DNA of 64,000 bases from Yoonia sp. I 8.24 (lineage in GTDB: Bacteria; Pseudomonadota; Alphaproteobacteria; Rhodobacterales; Rhodobacteraceae): NCBI RefSeq assembly GCF_022096995.1, contig NZ_JACXGQ010000003.1, positions 1 through 64,000 of the forward strand, read 5' to 3'. Under the pieces are notes generated by a model that was not told the origin of the DNA, did not search any database, and worked only from the letters and a program-made list of their open reading frames with translations. A program made the position numbers and the translations under genes. Shown here one piece after another: positions 53,412-61,755 of the stretch (position 1 is its first letter; every line of letters begins with the position of its first letter).

Positions 53412-55817
53412 ATGAATGATTTTTCCGAAGAAGACGCCTTTGAGGCCGCTGCAGTTCCGCTCAGCCAGCGTGCAATGGCGCGGCCTGCGATGCCTGATTT
53501 TGACCTCTCAGGGCTGAACCCCGCGCAGCGCGAAGCCGTTGAAACGGTGGACGGGCCAGTGTTGATGCTGGCCGGGGCGGGCACCGGAAAAACCAAGGCG
53601 CTGACGACGCGGATTGCATATTTGCTTGCGACAGGAAGTGCGCAGCCACACGAAATATTGGCGGTGACTTTCACCAACAAAGCCGCGCGCGAGATGAAAT
53701 TGCGGATCGGGGCACTGATCGGCGACGCCCAAGAGGGGATGCGCTGGCTTGGCACTTTCCATTCGGTCTGCGTCAAACAGTTGCGCCGTCACGCGGAATT
53801 GGTCGGGCTGAAATCTGGGTTTGCGATCCTCGACACTGACGATCAAATTCGTTTGATGAAACAGCTGATCGAGGCTGCGGGAATTGACACCAAACGCTGG
53901 CCACCACGTATGTTGGCAGGCATTATCGACGCGTGGAAAAACAAGGCTTGGACGCCAGACAAGGTTCCGACCAGCGATAGCGCTGCGTTTGATCACCAAG
54001 GTGTGCCGCTATACCGTGCCTATCAAAAGCGTCTGCTTGAACTGAATGCCGTCGATTTTGGCGACATCTTGTTGCATATGGTCACGATTTTTCAGACCCA
54101 CCCGGATATTTTGCAGAAATATCAACGCTGGTTCCGCTACATCTTGGTGGACGAATACCAAGATACCAATGTGGCCCAATACCTCTGGCTGCGGCTTTTG
54201 GCGCAGGGGCATAAGAATATTTGCTGCGTGGGCGATGATGACCAGTCGATCTATGGCTGGCGTGGGGCTGAGGTCGGCAATATCTTGCGGTTCGAAACTG
54301 ATTTTCCGGGCGCGCATGTTGTGCGGCTCGAGGAAAACTACCGCTCTACCCCGCATATTTTGGCGGCTGCTTCTGGCGTGATTGCTGGGAATAAGGATCG
54401 TCTTGGCAAGACGCTTTTCACATCACGGACCGATGGCGAAAAGGTTCGTTTGACCGGATATTGGGACGGCGACGAAGAGGCGCGCTGTATCGGCGAAGAG
54501 ATTGAGGCGATGCAGCGTGGCACGCGTGGGAATGCACCAGTTGGCCTTGATGGCATGGCGATCCTTGTGCGTGCCTCGCATCAAATGCGCGCGTTTGAGG
54601 ATCGGTTCTTGTCAATCGGCTTGCCGTACCGCGTGATCGGTGGCCCGCGGTTTTATGAGCGGATGGAGATCAGGGATGCGATGGCTTATTTCCGGCTTGC
54701 CGTTAGCCATGATGATGATCTTGCATTTGAACGGGTCGTGAATACGCCCAAACGGGGGCTTGGTGAAAAGGCCGTGCAGACAATCCAACGTACCGCCCGC
54801 GAGAATAGCGTATCGCTGGTCGAAGGGGCGCGGATCGTTTGTCAAAATCGACTGTTGGGCGGTAAGGGGTTGAAAGAACTATCGAAATTTGTCGCAGACT
54901 TAGACCGTTGGCGAGACATCGTTTATGCGACAAGCATGCCACCAATTGATGACGATGCTGTTTTGGACGACGGGTTCATCGCGGTCACCCCCGCCTATGA
55001 CCACATCGCATTGGCCGAGATGATTTTGGACGAAAGCGGCTATACGGGCTATTGGCAAAACGACAAAACGCCCGAAGCGCCGGGGCGGCTTGAAAACCTG
55101 AAGGAACTGGTCAAAGCGCTAGAGAATTTCGACAACCTGCAAGGGTTCTTGGAACACGTCAGCTTGATCATGGAAAATGAAACCGAAGAGCAGGGCGAGA
55201 AGGTCAGCATCATGACGTTGCACGCGGCTAAGGGGCTTGAATTTCCTGTTGTTTTCTTACCCGGTTGGGAAGAGGGGTTGTTCCCGTCGCAACGGTCGAT
55301 GGATGAAAGCGGGCTGAAGGGATTAGAGGAAGAACGCCGGCTTGCCTATGTGGGTATCACACGGGCCGAAGAAATTTGCGCGATCTCATTTGCGTCGAAC
55401 CGACGGGTTTACGGCCAATGGCAATCGCAATTGCCGTCGCGCTTTGTCGATGAATTGCCCCCCAAACATGTCGACGTGTTGACCCCATCGGGGCTGAACA
55501 GCGGGGTGGGTATGGTTGGCTCTGATTTGCATGAAAAAGCCCATTCTGCGGATGTGTATAATTCACCGGGTTGGAAACGGTTGCAGGCGCGGGGGCAAAA
55601 ACCGAACGCGCTGCGTGCGCAAAGCGTCACGATTGATGCGACCGCCGAAAGCGCCTTTACCCAAGGGGACCGGGTGTTTCATCAAAAGTTCGGCTATGGC
55701 CATGTTGACGGGATTGACGGCGATAAGCTGGTCATCGCCTTCGACAAAGCGGGTACAAAACATGTTGTGGCGCGGTTTATCGTCAGCGCTGATGCGGCTG
55801 ATGATGTGCCATTCTAG
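53412..55817 (+). CDS. UvrD/PcrA-type ATP-dependent DNA helicase
   Basis: 801 residues, superfamily 1A. Walker A AGAGTGKT near 55-62, motif II VDEYQDTN, motif III DDDQSIYGWRGA, and GITRAEE near the end. A start at 53412 (MNDFSEEDAFE) is preferred; the frame is open to 53268 but the extra part is arginine-rich and unlike the family. Nucleotide excision repair and mismatch repair helicase, or the PcrA equivalent. C-terminal Tudor-like tail (GDRVFHQKFGYGHVDGIDGDKL) is typical of PcrA/UvrD. Confidence 0.95.
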   Translation: MNDFSEEDAFEAAAVPLSQRAMARPAMPDFDLSGLNPAQREAVETVDGPVLMLAGAGTGKTKALTTRIAYLLATGSAQPHEILAVTFTNKAAREMKLRIGALIGDAQEGMRWLGTFHSVCVKQLRRHAELVGLKSGFAILDTDDQIRLMKQLIEAAGIDTKRWPPRMLAGIIDAWKNKAWTPDKVPTSDSAAFDHQGVPLYRAYQKRLLELNAVDFGDILLHMVTIFQTHPDILQKYQRWFRYILVDEYQDTNVAQYLWLRLLAQGHKNICCVGDDDQSIYGWRGAEVGNILRFETDFPGAHVVRLEENYRSTPHILAAASGVIAGNKDRLGKTLFTSRTDGEKVRLTGYWDGDEEARCIGEEIEAMQRGTRGNAPVGLDGMAILVRASHQMRAFEDRFLSIGLPYRVIGGPRFYERMEIRDAMAYFRLAVSHDDDLAFERVVNTPKRGLGEKAVQTIQRTARENSVSLVEGARIVCQNRLLGGKGLKELSKFVADLDRWRDIVYATSMPPIDDDAVLDDGFIAVTPAYDHIALAEMILDESGYTGYWQNDKTPEAPGRLENLKELVKALENFDNLQGFLEHVSLIMENETEEQGEKVSIMTLHAAKGLEFPVVFLPGWEEGLFPSQRSMDESGLKGLEEERRLAYVGITRAEEICAISFASNRRVYGQWQSQLPSRFVDELPPKHVDVLTPSGLNSGVGMVGSDLHEKAHSADVYNSPGWKRLQARGQKPNALRAQSVTIDATAESAFTQGDRVFHQKFGYGHVDGIDGDKLVIAFDKAGTKHVVARFIVSADAADDVPF

Positions 55818-56413
55818 TGCGAAAGAATCGGATAGAGCGACGCGACGAGTAACAGCGCCATGGTCACATTGAAAATCCGTAGCCGTCGTGCGCTGCCTAG
55901 CCAGCGTCGGACCTGTACGCCAGTCCAAGCCCAAATTGACACGGACGGCAGGTTCACTGCCGCAAAAACACAAGCAACAATCACAGTGCCATAAAGCACC
56001 CCGTTATCCTGCGGCGCATAGCCGCTGATCGCGGTAATCGCCATCGACCAAGCTTTGGGGTTCACCCATTGAAACGCCGCTGCTTGTAAAAAAGTAAAGG
56101 GTTTGCCTCCGGCGGCCTTTTCATCTGGCGGGGCCGCATTTGCGATTTTCCATGCCAGCCATAGCATATAGGCGACGCTTAACACCTTAAGAACCGTGTT
56201 TAGCGCTGGAAAACGGTCGAAAAGCTGCAAAAGAACCAGCCCTACGACCAAAACCATAAAGGCGTGCCCCAATGATATCCCAAACATATGCGGCAATGTT
56301 CGGCGCAGCCCATAGTTTGCGCCCGATGCCATCAACATCAGGTTATTGGGGCCGGGGGTGACGGATGTCACAAAAGCAAAGCCAATCAGCGCTGTCAGTA
56401 TGTCTATTTCCAT
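55814..56413 (-). CDS. LysE family amino-acid exporter
   Basis: 199 residues, about six membrane helices. Signature FAFVTSVTPGPNNLMLMASGANYGLRR at the N-terminus and VNPKAWSMAITAIS in the middle. Exports an amino acid or related compound. Divergent from an Lrp gene 75 bp away, its probable regulator. Overlaps the helicase stop by 4 bp. Confidence 0.92.
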   Translation of the reverse strand: MEIDILTALIGFAFVTSVTPGPNNLMLMASGANYGLRRTLPHMFGISLGHAFMVLVVGLVLLQLFDRFPALNTVLKVLSVAYMLWLAWKIANAAPPDEKAAGGKPFTFLQAAAFQWVNPKAWSMAITAISGYAPQDNGVLYGTVIVACVFAAVNLPSVSIWAWTGVQVRRWLGSARRLRIFNVTMALLLVASLYPILSH

Positions 56414-56488
56414 AGCGCAATGATATAGCGCTACTTAAGCAATGAAATTTCTTTTTGTATGTTTATTCGTAGGTATGGGCAATAATTG

Positions 56489-56938
56489 ATGGAATTGGAC
56501 GATACTAACCGCAATATATTGCGTGCTCTTTCTGGCGATGGTCGGATCAGTAATTTGCAGCTTGCCGATCAGGTGGGGCTATCGCCTTCTGCTTGTTTGC
56601 GGCGCGTACAAGACTTGGAACGCCGAGGGGTCATTCAGGGTTACCGCGCGCGGCTGGATCCGGCGCAAACCGGGCGCGCCTATGTTGTATATGTTGCTGT
56701 CGGATTGGCCGAACATACGAAAGCCGCGCAAGAGGGGTTTGAGCGGGCGATGGCACGTGCCGATCAAGTGGCCGAATGTCACAATGTTGCGGGGGCGTTT
56801 GAATATATGCTGCGTGTCGAAGTTGCTGACCTGCGGGCCTACAAGGCGTTTCATACCGATATTTTGGGTACTGTTCCGCATGTGCGCGCGATCACGAGCT
56901 ATATGGTGATGGGCTCGCCCAAAGATACACGCGCATAA
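56489..56938 (+). CDS. Lrp/AsnC family transcriptional regulator
   Basis: 149 residues from the ATG at 56489 (a TTG one codon earlier is possible). HTH LDDTNRNILRALSGDGRISNLQLADQVGLSPSACLRR; RAM domain (FEYMLRVEVADLRAYKAF). Divergent from the LysE exporter, as with classical lysE-lysG-like pairs. Confidence 0.92.
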   Translation: MELDDTNRNILRALSGDGRISNLQLADQVGLSPSACLRRVQDLERRGVIQGYRARLDPAQTGRAYVVYVAVGLAEHTKAAQEGFERAMARADQVAECHNVAGAFEYMLRVEVADLRAYKAFHTDILGTVPHVRAITSYMVMGSPKDTRA

Positions 56939-56962
56939 GGCGCGGCCGATCGCCTTTGGACA

Positions 56963-57260
56963 TAAAAAAACGGCCATGCCCGGGAGGAGGTGGGCATGAC
57001 CGTCTCTATGATCAGCGCCTGCCTGCTCTGGGAGGAGAAGAGCGAGGCGCTTCCTCGCAGGTGTTGCTCGGGAGGAGGTGAGCGCGACCTGCGGTATGAT
57101 CGGTTCCGCCGGGAGGAGGTGGCGGTTCCGAAACTGGTGTAAAGTGGCGACATCCGGGAGGAGGTGAATGTCGCCACCTTAAATGAGACCCAAACTCTGG
57201 GAGGAGGTAGAGAATGGGTCTTACAGATCTGCCTTTTCAGGGAGGAAGCGGCAGACCCGA
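56963..57260 (-). ncRNA. Tandem array of seven CCUCCUCCC-loop hairpin RNAs (CcsR/cuckoo family)
   Basis: On the minus strand, directly after the DUF1127 gene, seven stem-loops follow one another. The loops read CCTCCTCCC (four exactly, in ACCTCCTCCC form), with variants TCTCCTCCC (57030-57038) and CTTCCTCCC (first, 57238-57247). Hairpins on + coordinates: 57228-57255, 57186-57221, 57140-57181, 57101-57130, 57056-57093, 57014-57051, 56970-57003. Stem sequences all differ. The last ends in a T run (56963-56970 complement) and is the terminator. The same layout, DUF1127 gene plus CcsR1-4, is known from Rhodobacter sphaeroides, where these stress-induced RNAs are cut from one transcript. Confidence 0.9.
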
Positions 57261-57268
57261 TCCGTAAA

Positions 57269-57484
57269 TTAGTTACCGTATGCTGCTTCGAGAGCGATAC
57301 GTTTGATTTCAGAGCGGCTGATGGCCAAGTCGGCCAGCTCGCGGTTTGAAAGCGCTTGCAGTTCGTTCACTGTAGATGTGTAAACTTTGTAAGCGGTGAA
57401 TTTTTGCGCGATGTCGCTGCGGAATGCGTTGAAACGTGCACCAAATGATGCGCCTGCGAACTGTGTTTGTACTTGATAAGCCAT
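57269..57484 (-). CDS. Small DUF1127 protein (CcaF1-like)
   Basis: 71 residues. C-terminal DUF1127 pattern: ELQALSNRELADLAISRSEIKRIALEAAYG; N-terminal helix rich in aromatic and basic residues. The homologue next to CcsR RNAs in R. sphaeroides (CcaF1) is an RNA-binding protein that affects maturation of these RNAs. Same strand as, and 10-40 bp ahead of, the hairpin array, so one transcript is likely. No clear sigma-factor promoter was recognised in the 255 bp upstream. Confidence 0.9.
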   Translation of the reverse strand: MAYQVQTQFAGASFGARFNAFRSDIAQKFTAYKVYTSTVNELQALSNRELADLAISRSEIKRIALEAAYGN

Positions 57485-57739
57485 GATTTCGTCTCGTCTG
57501 TCTTGTTTACGTCTTTGCGACCCATGCCGCTTTGTTGTCCTCTTTATGAAGGATTATGCTGCAGCTGCACAATGGTTGATTGGGCAATGCTGTCATGCAG
57601 AAAATGCATAAGTATTGCTGACCTAGCGTCATTTTTCTGTCACATGTGCAGGGTGCTGCTCGCCTGGGCTTGTGGTTTGCTTAAAACGTGCCAGAAGTTG
57701 TCTATAAAGTGGACGGTTTGAAAAAAAACGGGGTCAAAC

Positions 57740-58813
57740 ATGGCGATTACGCATGATGAAATTTTAGGCGAATTGGCGCGACTGGTTTTGCCGGATGGTG
57801 AAAACCTTGTGTCACGCGACATGATCCGCGCACTAAACGTCGAATCGGGCGATGTGCGTTTTGTGATCGAAGCCAAAACGCCAGAGGATGCTGCTAAGAT
57901 GGAGCCGATCCGCAAGGCGGCAGAAGAATTGGTGCGCGCGCTGGATGGGGTGCAGTCTGCCTCAGTCATCTTAACCGCACATGGCCCAGCCCCCAAGGCG
58001 CCAGAGGCCCCTTCGCTCAAGGTTGGTCGCCACCCAACCCCGCAGGCGGGCCCTGCGTCCGTGCCGGGTGTGAACCGCATTCTTGCGATTGGGTCGGGGA
58101 AGGGGGGCGTTGGCAAATCAACCGTATCATCGAACCTTGCGGTCGCCTTGGCCCGTGAGGGACGCCGCGTCGGCCTGTTGGATGCGGATATCTATGGCCC
58201 CAGCCAGCCACGTATGATGGGCGTAAATAAGCGCCCCGCCAGTCCCGATGGTAAAACCATCATTCCTTTGCAGGCGCACGGCGTCACCGTCATGTCGATT
58301 GGCCTGATGGTTGACCCTGATAAGGCGGTCGTCTGGCGCGGGCCGATGTTGATGGGGGCCTTGCAGCAAATGCTGGGTCAGGTCGAATGGGGCGAATTGG
58401 ATGTTTTGATTATCGATCTGCCACCCGGCACTGGCGATGTGCAGCTCACGCTGTGCCAGAAAACCAACCTGACGGGGGCCGTTGTTGTCTCGACACCGCA
58501 GGATGTCGCCTTGATCGATGCGCGTAAAGCGATCGACATGTTTAACACGTTGAAGACACCTGTTCTGGGCCTGATCGAAAACATGTCGACCTTTCATTGC
58601 CCGAGTTGCGGTCACGAATCGCATATCTTTGGGCATGGTGGTGTGGCTGCCGAAGCGGATAAGATGGGTGTGCCGTTGCTGGGTGCGCTGCCCATCGATC
58701 TAGATACGCGGCTTGCGGGTGATGAGGGCACCCCAATTGCCGCAGGTGATACGCCAATGGCGGACGCCTACCGGACATTGGCACGCCGCTTTATTGAGGG
58801 CGGCATGGCATGA
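57740..58813 (+). CDS. apbC: Mrp/NBP35 family Fe-S cluster carrier ATPase
   Basis: 357 residues. N-terminal MIP18 (DUF59) domain at 1-75, then a P-loop ATPase: GKGGVGKST at ~120-128, [13 protein letters not shown], and the Cys pair CPSCGH near residue 287 for cluster binding. Loads or carries iron-sulfur clusters. Its stop overlaps the next gene (ATGA). Confidence 0.93.
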   Translation: MAITHDEILGELARLVLPDGENLVSRDMIRALNVESGDVRFVIEAKTPEDAAKMEPIRKAAEELVRALDGVQSASVILTAHGPAPKAPEAPSLKVGRHPTPQAGPASVPGVNRILAIGSGKGGVGKSTVSSNLAVALAREGRRVGLLDADIYGPSQPRMMGVNKRPASPDGKTIIPLQAHGVTVMSIGLMVDPDKAVVWRGPMLMGALQQMLGQVEWGELDVLIIDLPPGTGDVQLTLCQKTNLTGAVVVSTPQDVALIDARKAIDMFNTLKTPVLGLIENMSTFHCPSCGHESHIFGHGGVAAEADKMGVPLLGALPIDLDTRLAGDEGTPIAAGDTPMADAYRTLARRFIEGGMA

Positions 58814-59295
58814 TCACATTACGTCGCGCAACCTGCGATGATTGGGGCGCGATCTGGCCGTTGCTGCGCGATGTGTTTCGCGCGGGCGCGACCTATGCGG
58901 TTGATCCGCATATCACCGAAGATGCTGCGCGTAGCTATTGGATGGGGGCGGCGGCAACCTATGTCGCTGAAACCGCCGAGGGTATTGTTGGCACCTACTA
59001 TATAAAGACGAACCAGCCCGGCGGCGGCGCGCATATCTGTAATTGCGGATATATTGTCGGCGAAGCCGCGCGCGGGCAGGGGCTTGCCCGTAAGATGTGT
59101 GCGCATAGCCAAGATGCGGCCCGTGATATGGGGTACACGGCGATGCAATTTAACTTTGTGCTCGACAGCAATACATACGCGCTCAAACTTTGGCGCGATA
59201 TGGGGTTTGCGACCCTCGGGACAATTCCAGATGCATTTGCGCATCCCGATAAGGGCATGGTCGCAGCCCACATCATGTACAAGTCGCTGATCTAG
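58810..59295 (+). CDS. GNAT family N-acetyltransferase
   Basis: 161 residues. GNAT fold with acetyl-CoA loop [20 protein letters not shown] and C-terminal [19 protein letters not shown]. Coupled to apbC by a 4-bp overlap. Acceptor unknown. Confidence 0.9.
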   Translation: MITLRRATCDDWGAIWPLLRDVFRAGATYAVDPHITEDAARSYWMGAAATYVAETAEGIVGTYYIKTNQPGGGAHICNCGYIVGEAARGQGLARKMCAHSQDAARDMGYTAMQFNFVLDSNTYALKLWRDMGFATLGTIPDAFAHPDKGMVAAHIMYKSLI

Positions 59296-59640
59296 CCATC
59301 GGCGCTGTGGCCGGGGTGTCACAGGTAAGCGGCCATTATCTGGAACCTCTGGGAATGTCTGGAATCGAACTCAGATTCGGTTCAGATATAGTAAGGTTCG
59401 GCCAAAACTGTCCTGTACTGGGCCATTTTTGAAGAAAACTCAAAAAAAATTATAGAATTTTTTACCGGATACCATTTTGTGCGGCACTACCATATGTGGT
59501 GCCCTGTTTTACGCATTCCGCTACAATTTCTGAAGTTTTGGCGCATACTTCGCCTGCGTTGAGATCTGCAATAGGCGGATATCCCCACGGAGTACCATGA
59601 ATTCCCAAAAAACTATTGATCGGATCGCAATGACCTGTCA
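59296..59640. other. Gene-free region between GNAT gene and dcw leader
   Basis: No coding frame fits. Contents: three TGGA/TGGG/TGGA elements at 9-10 bp steps (59341-59365 region), an AT-rich run near 59435-59465, and a 21-bp near-palindrome at 59483-59503. The palindrome followed by CTGTTTT could terminate the apbC transcript. Confidence 0.45.
59483..59503. repeat. 21-bp near-perfect palindrome
   Basis: GGCACTACCATATGTGGTGCC, symmetric about the centre except one base pair of mismatch, followed by CTGTTTT. Terminator for apbC/GNAT or an operator for the dcw promoter. Confidence 0.45.
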
Positions 59641-59674
59641 AAACAAGTGTACGGAAACGGCGAACACATAATTA

Positions 59675-59856
59675 ATCGGGGCAAAAGAACCCCAACCGGC
59701 ACAAGCAGGTTTCATACAGGCTTCGTCTTTTTCGAAAACAGATCCGGCGCGTGAGCGAGCAGACATCCCCCAGGTGGCACGCGCAGTCGGACTTTTCCCC
59801 CAACGAGGGGAGGACGGCGGATCGCGCAGTGGCAGTTGCACGATCCGCCGTTTCTA
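59675..59856 (+). ncRNA. UpsM-like terminated leader RNA upstream of mraZ
   Basis: About 180 nt ending 55 nt before mraZ. A possible -10 CATAAT is at 59667-59672. The 5' part can form a GGGG-CCCC hairpin (59678-59693). The 3' hairpin pairs ACGGCGGATCG (59814-59824) with CGATCCGCCGT (59841-59851), with an inner GCA/TGC, then TTTCTAC, a partial terminator. In Rhodobacter sphaeroides the mraZ 5' region yields UpsM, an abundant sRNA made by partial termination and cut by RNase E. Position, size and structure match; sequence homology is not verified. Confidence 0.65.
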
Positions 59857-59910
59857 CATCCAAGGCCGCATGTCGCGGCGCGCGTAGCAGGTTAAGAGGA
59901 CCAAGGGACA

Positions 59911-60405
59911 GTGGGTCTAAGTTTCACAGGCGAACACACCCAAAAGGTGGACAGTAAGGGACGCATGTCGATCCCCGCTGATTTTCGTCGTGTGCTTGAA
60001 TCTGGCGATCCAGAATGGACCACAGGCCTGTTCCCGCGCATGTACCTTTTGTACGGCGATCACCTGAAAAATCAGTTGCACGGCTATACCGTCGCCGAAT
60101 TCACAGCCCTTGTGGATCAGATCAATGCGTTACCACGCGGATCCGCTAAGAAGAAAAAACTGTCACGTCTGATCATTGGGCAATCCATTAAGTTGGACGT
60201 TGATAAAGACGGCCGCACAGTTATGCCGATCAAACAGCGTCAAAAGCTGGGCCTGACAGATGGCGAATTAAAGTTCAGCGGTCTTGGCGATCACTTTGAG
60301 ATTTGGAAAGCCGAAACATACGCAGCCGAAATTGCGGATGATATGACCGATTGGCTTGATGCGCAGGGCGACGATTTTGATCCGCTGAGCTTGCTTGATG
60401 AATAG
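59911..60405 (+). CDS. mraZ: Transcriptional regulator MraZ
   Basis: 164 residues, two SpoVT/AbrB half-domains (FTGEHTQKVDSKGRMSIPADFR; IKLDVDKDGRTVMPIKQRQK). GTG start, AAGGGACA upstream. DNA-binding regulator of its own dcw cluster. Confidence 0.94.
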   Translation: MGLSFTGEHTQKVDSKGRMSIPADFRRVLESGDPEWTTGLFPRMYLLYGDHLKNQLHGYTVAEFTALVDQINALPRGSAKKKKLSRLIIGQSIKLDVDKDGRTVMPIKQRQKLGLTDGELKFSGLGDHFEIWKAETYAAEIADDMTDWLDAQGDDFDPLSLLDE

Positions 60406-60411
60406 GGGTGC

Positions 60412-61395
60412 ATGATGTCTGATCCCGCGAACGGCAAGCCACACATCCCTGTCCTTATTCGACCGCTCATCGCAGCGGTTTCGCCCGTTTCTGGCGTCTG
60501 GCTAGACGGCACATTTGGGGCGGGGGGGTATACCCGCGAATTGCTGGCCGCTGGTGCAGGTCAGGTGATCGGTGTGGATCGCGACCCGCTTGCGTTTGAA
60601 ATGGCTGCTGACTGGGCGGGCGCTTACGGCGACCGGATTAAGATGCAATTGGGCACGTTTTCTAAGCTGGACGAATATGCATCGGACCTTGACGGTGTTG
60701 TGCTGGACCTTGGGGTTAGCTCGATGCAGCTTGATTTGGCCGAACGTGGATTCTCGTTCATGCGTGACGGCCCGCTTGATATGCGCATGTCGCAAGATGG
60801 GCCTTCAGCGGCTGATCTGTGCAACACAGCGGACGAAGTTGAACTTGCTGATATCATTTACCTTTACGGCGAAGAACGCGCATCGCGCCGCATTGCGCGC
60901 GCGATTGTTGCGGCGCGCCCGCTGACAACGACATTGGAACTGACCAAAGTTGTCGAAGGATGCTTGCCGCGCGCAAAGCCAAATCAATCGCACCCTGCGA
61001 CCCGCACGTTTCAAGCGCTGCGGATTGCCGTGAACAACGAATACGGCGAATTGGCCGAAGGGTTGATGGCAGCGGAACGCGCGTTGAAACCCGGTGGTCA
61101 GTTGGCTGTCGTGACCTTTCATTCTGTCGAAGACCGCATGGTCAAGCGGTTCTTGCAGGCGCGGTCCGGCAATACGGCCAACGCCAATCGCTATGCGCCC
61201 GAAACCGCACAGATCACGCCTGCGTTTCGGATTGAAAAGCGCAAGGCGATCGGCCCTGATGCACAAGAGCTGGAAGAAAACCCAAGGTCGCGGTCAGCCA
61301 AATTACGCGTGGCGATCCGCACGGATGCGCCAGCGCAAGATATCGATCCGGCTGATTTGGGCATGCCGATGAAAAAGCAAAGAGGGGGGCGGTAG
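60412..61395 (+). CDS. rsmH: 16S rRNA m4C1402 methyltransferase
   Basis: 327 residues. SAM site [20 protein letters not shown]; then [23 protein letters not shown] in two blocks and [13 protein letters not shown]. The start may be 60412 or the ATG at 60415. Followed directly by ftsL (ATG right after the stop). Confidence 0.96.
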   Translation: MMSDPANGKPHIPVLIRPLIAAVSPVSGVWLDGTFGAGGYTRELLAAGAGQVIGVDRDPLAFEMAADWAGAYGDRIKMQLGTFSKLDEYASDLDGVVLDLGVSSMQLDLAERGFSFMRDGPLDMRMSQDGPSAADLCNTADEVELADIIYLYGEERASRRIARAIVAARPLTTTLELTKVVEGCLPRAKPNQSHPATRTFQALRIAVNNEYGELAEGLMAAERALKPGGQLAVVTFHSVEDRMVKRFLQARSGNTANANRYAPETAQITPAFRIEKRKAIGPDAQELEENPRSRSAKLRVAIRTDAPAQDIDPADLGMPMKKQRGGR

Positions 61396-61755
61396 ATGCG
61401 CGGATTCCTTTTTATTATGGCGGCTTTCGCGGTGATGGGGCTGGCGTTTTGGGCTTATCAGGAAAACTATAAAACGCAGGCCACCATGCGCGAAACCCGT
61501 GACCTACACGCGCAGATTGGGGCCGCGCATGAACGCTTGGGCATGTTGCGTGCGGAATGGGCTTATCTGAACCGCCCAGACCGGCTTGCGGATTTGGCCG
61601 AGCTGAATTTTGACCGCTTGGGTCTACTGCCCATCATGCCAGAGGCCTTTGGCCGCGTCGATCAGATCATCTATCCGCTGCCGCCCATCGCGCCGATCAC
61701 GAATTCGGTGACGCTTTCAAGTGGTGCCTTTGTGCCAGAGGATGACGCGCTATGA
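61396..61755 (+). CDS. ftsL: Cell-division protein FtsL
   Basis: 119 residues. One N-terminal membrane helix (FLFIMAAFAVMGLAFWAYQENYK), then a coiled coil and a short periplasmic tail. Bitopic divisome protein; identified mainly by position between rsmH and ftsI. Overlaps ftsI by 4 bp. Confidence 0.88.
   Translation: MRGFLFIMAAFAVMGLAFWAYQENYKTQATMRETRDLHAQIGAAHERLGMLRAEWAYLNRPDRLADLAELNFDRLGLLPIMPEAFGRVDQIIYPLPPIAPITNSVTLSSGAFVPEDDAL

Noticed and set aside
56970..57250. Regularly spaced GGGAGGAGG repeats suggesting a CRISPR array
   Set aside because: The repeated unit is only about 10 bases and sits in the loops of hairpins with variable stems; there are no constant 28-37 bp repeats and no cas genes. 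The RNA-hairpin reading fits far better.
59640..59880. RNase P RNA (rnpB) as explanation of the structured region before mraZ
   Set aside because: The conserved rnpB core sequences (such as GAGGAAAGTCCG and ACAGAA-type blocks) are not found on either strand. An UpsM-like leader fits position and structure.
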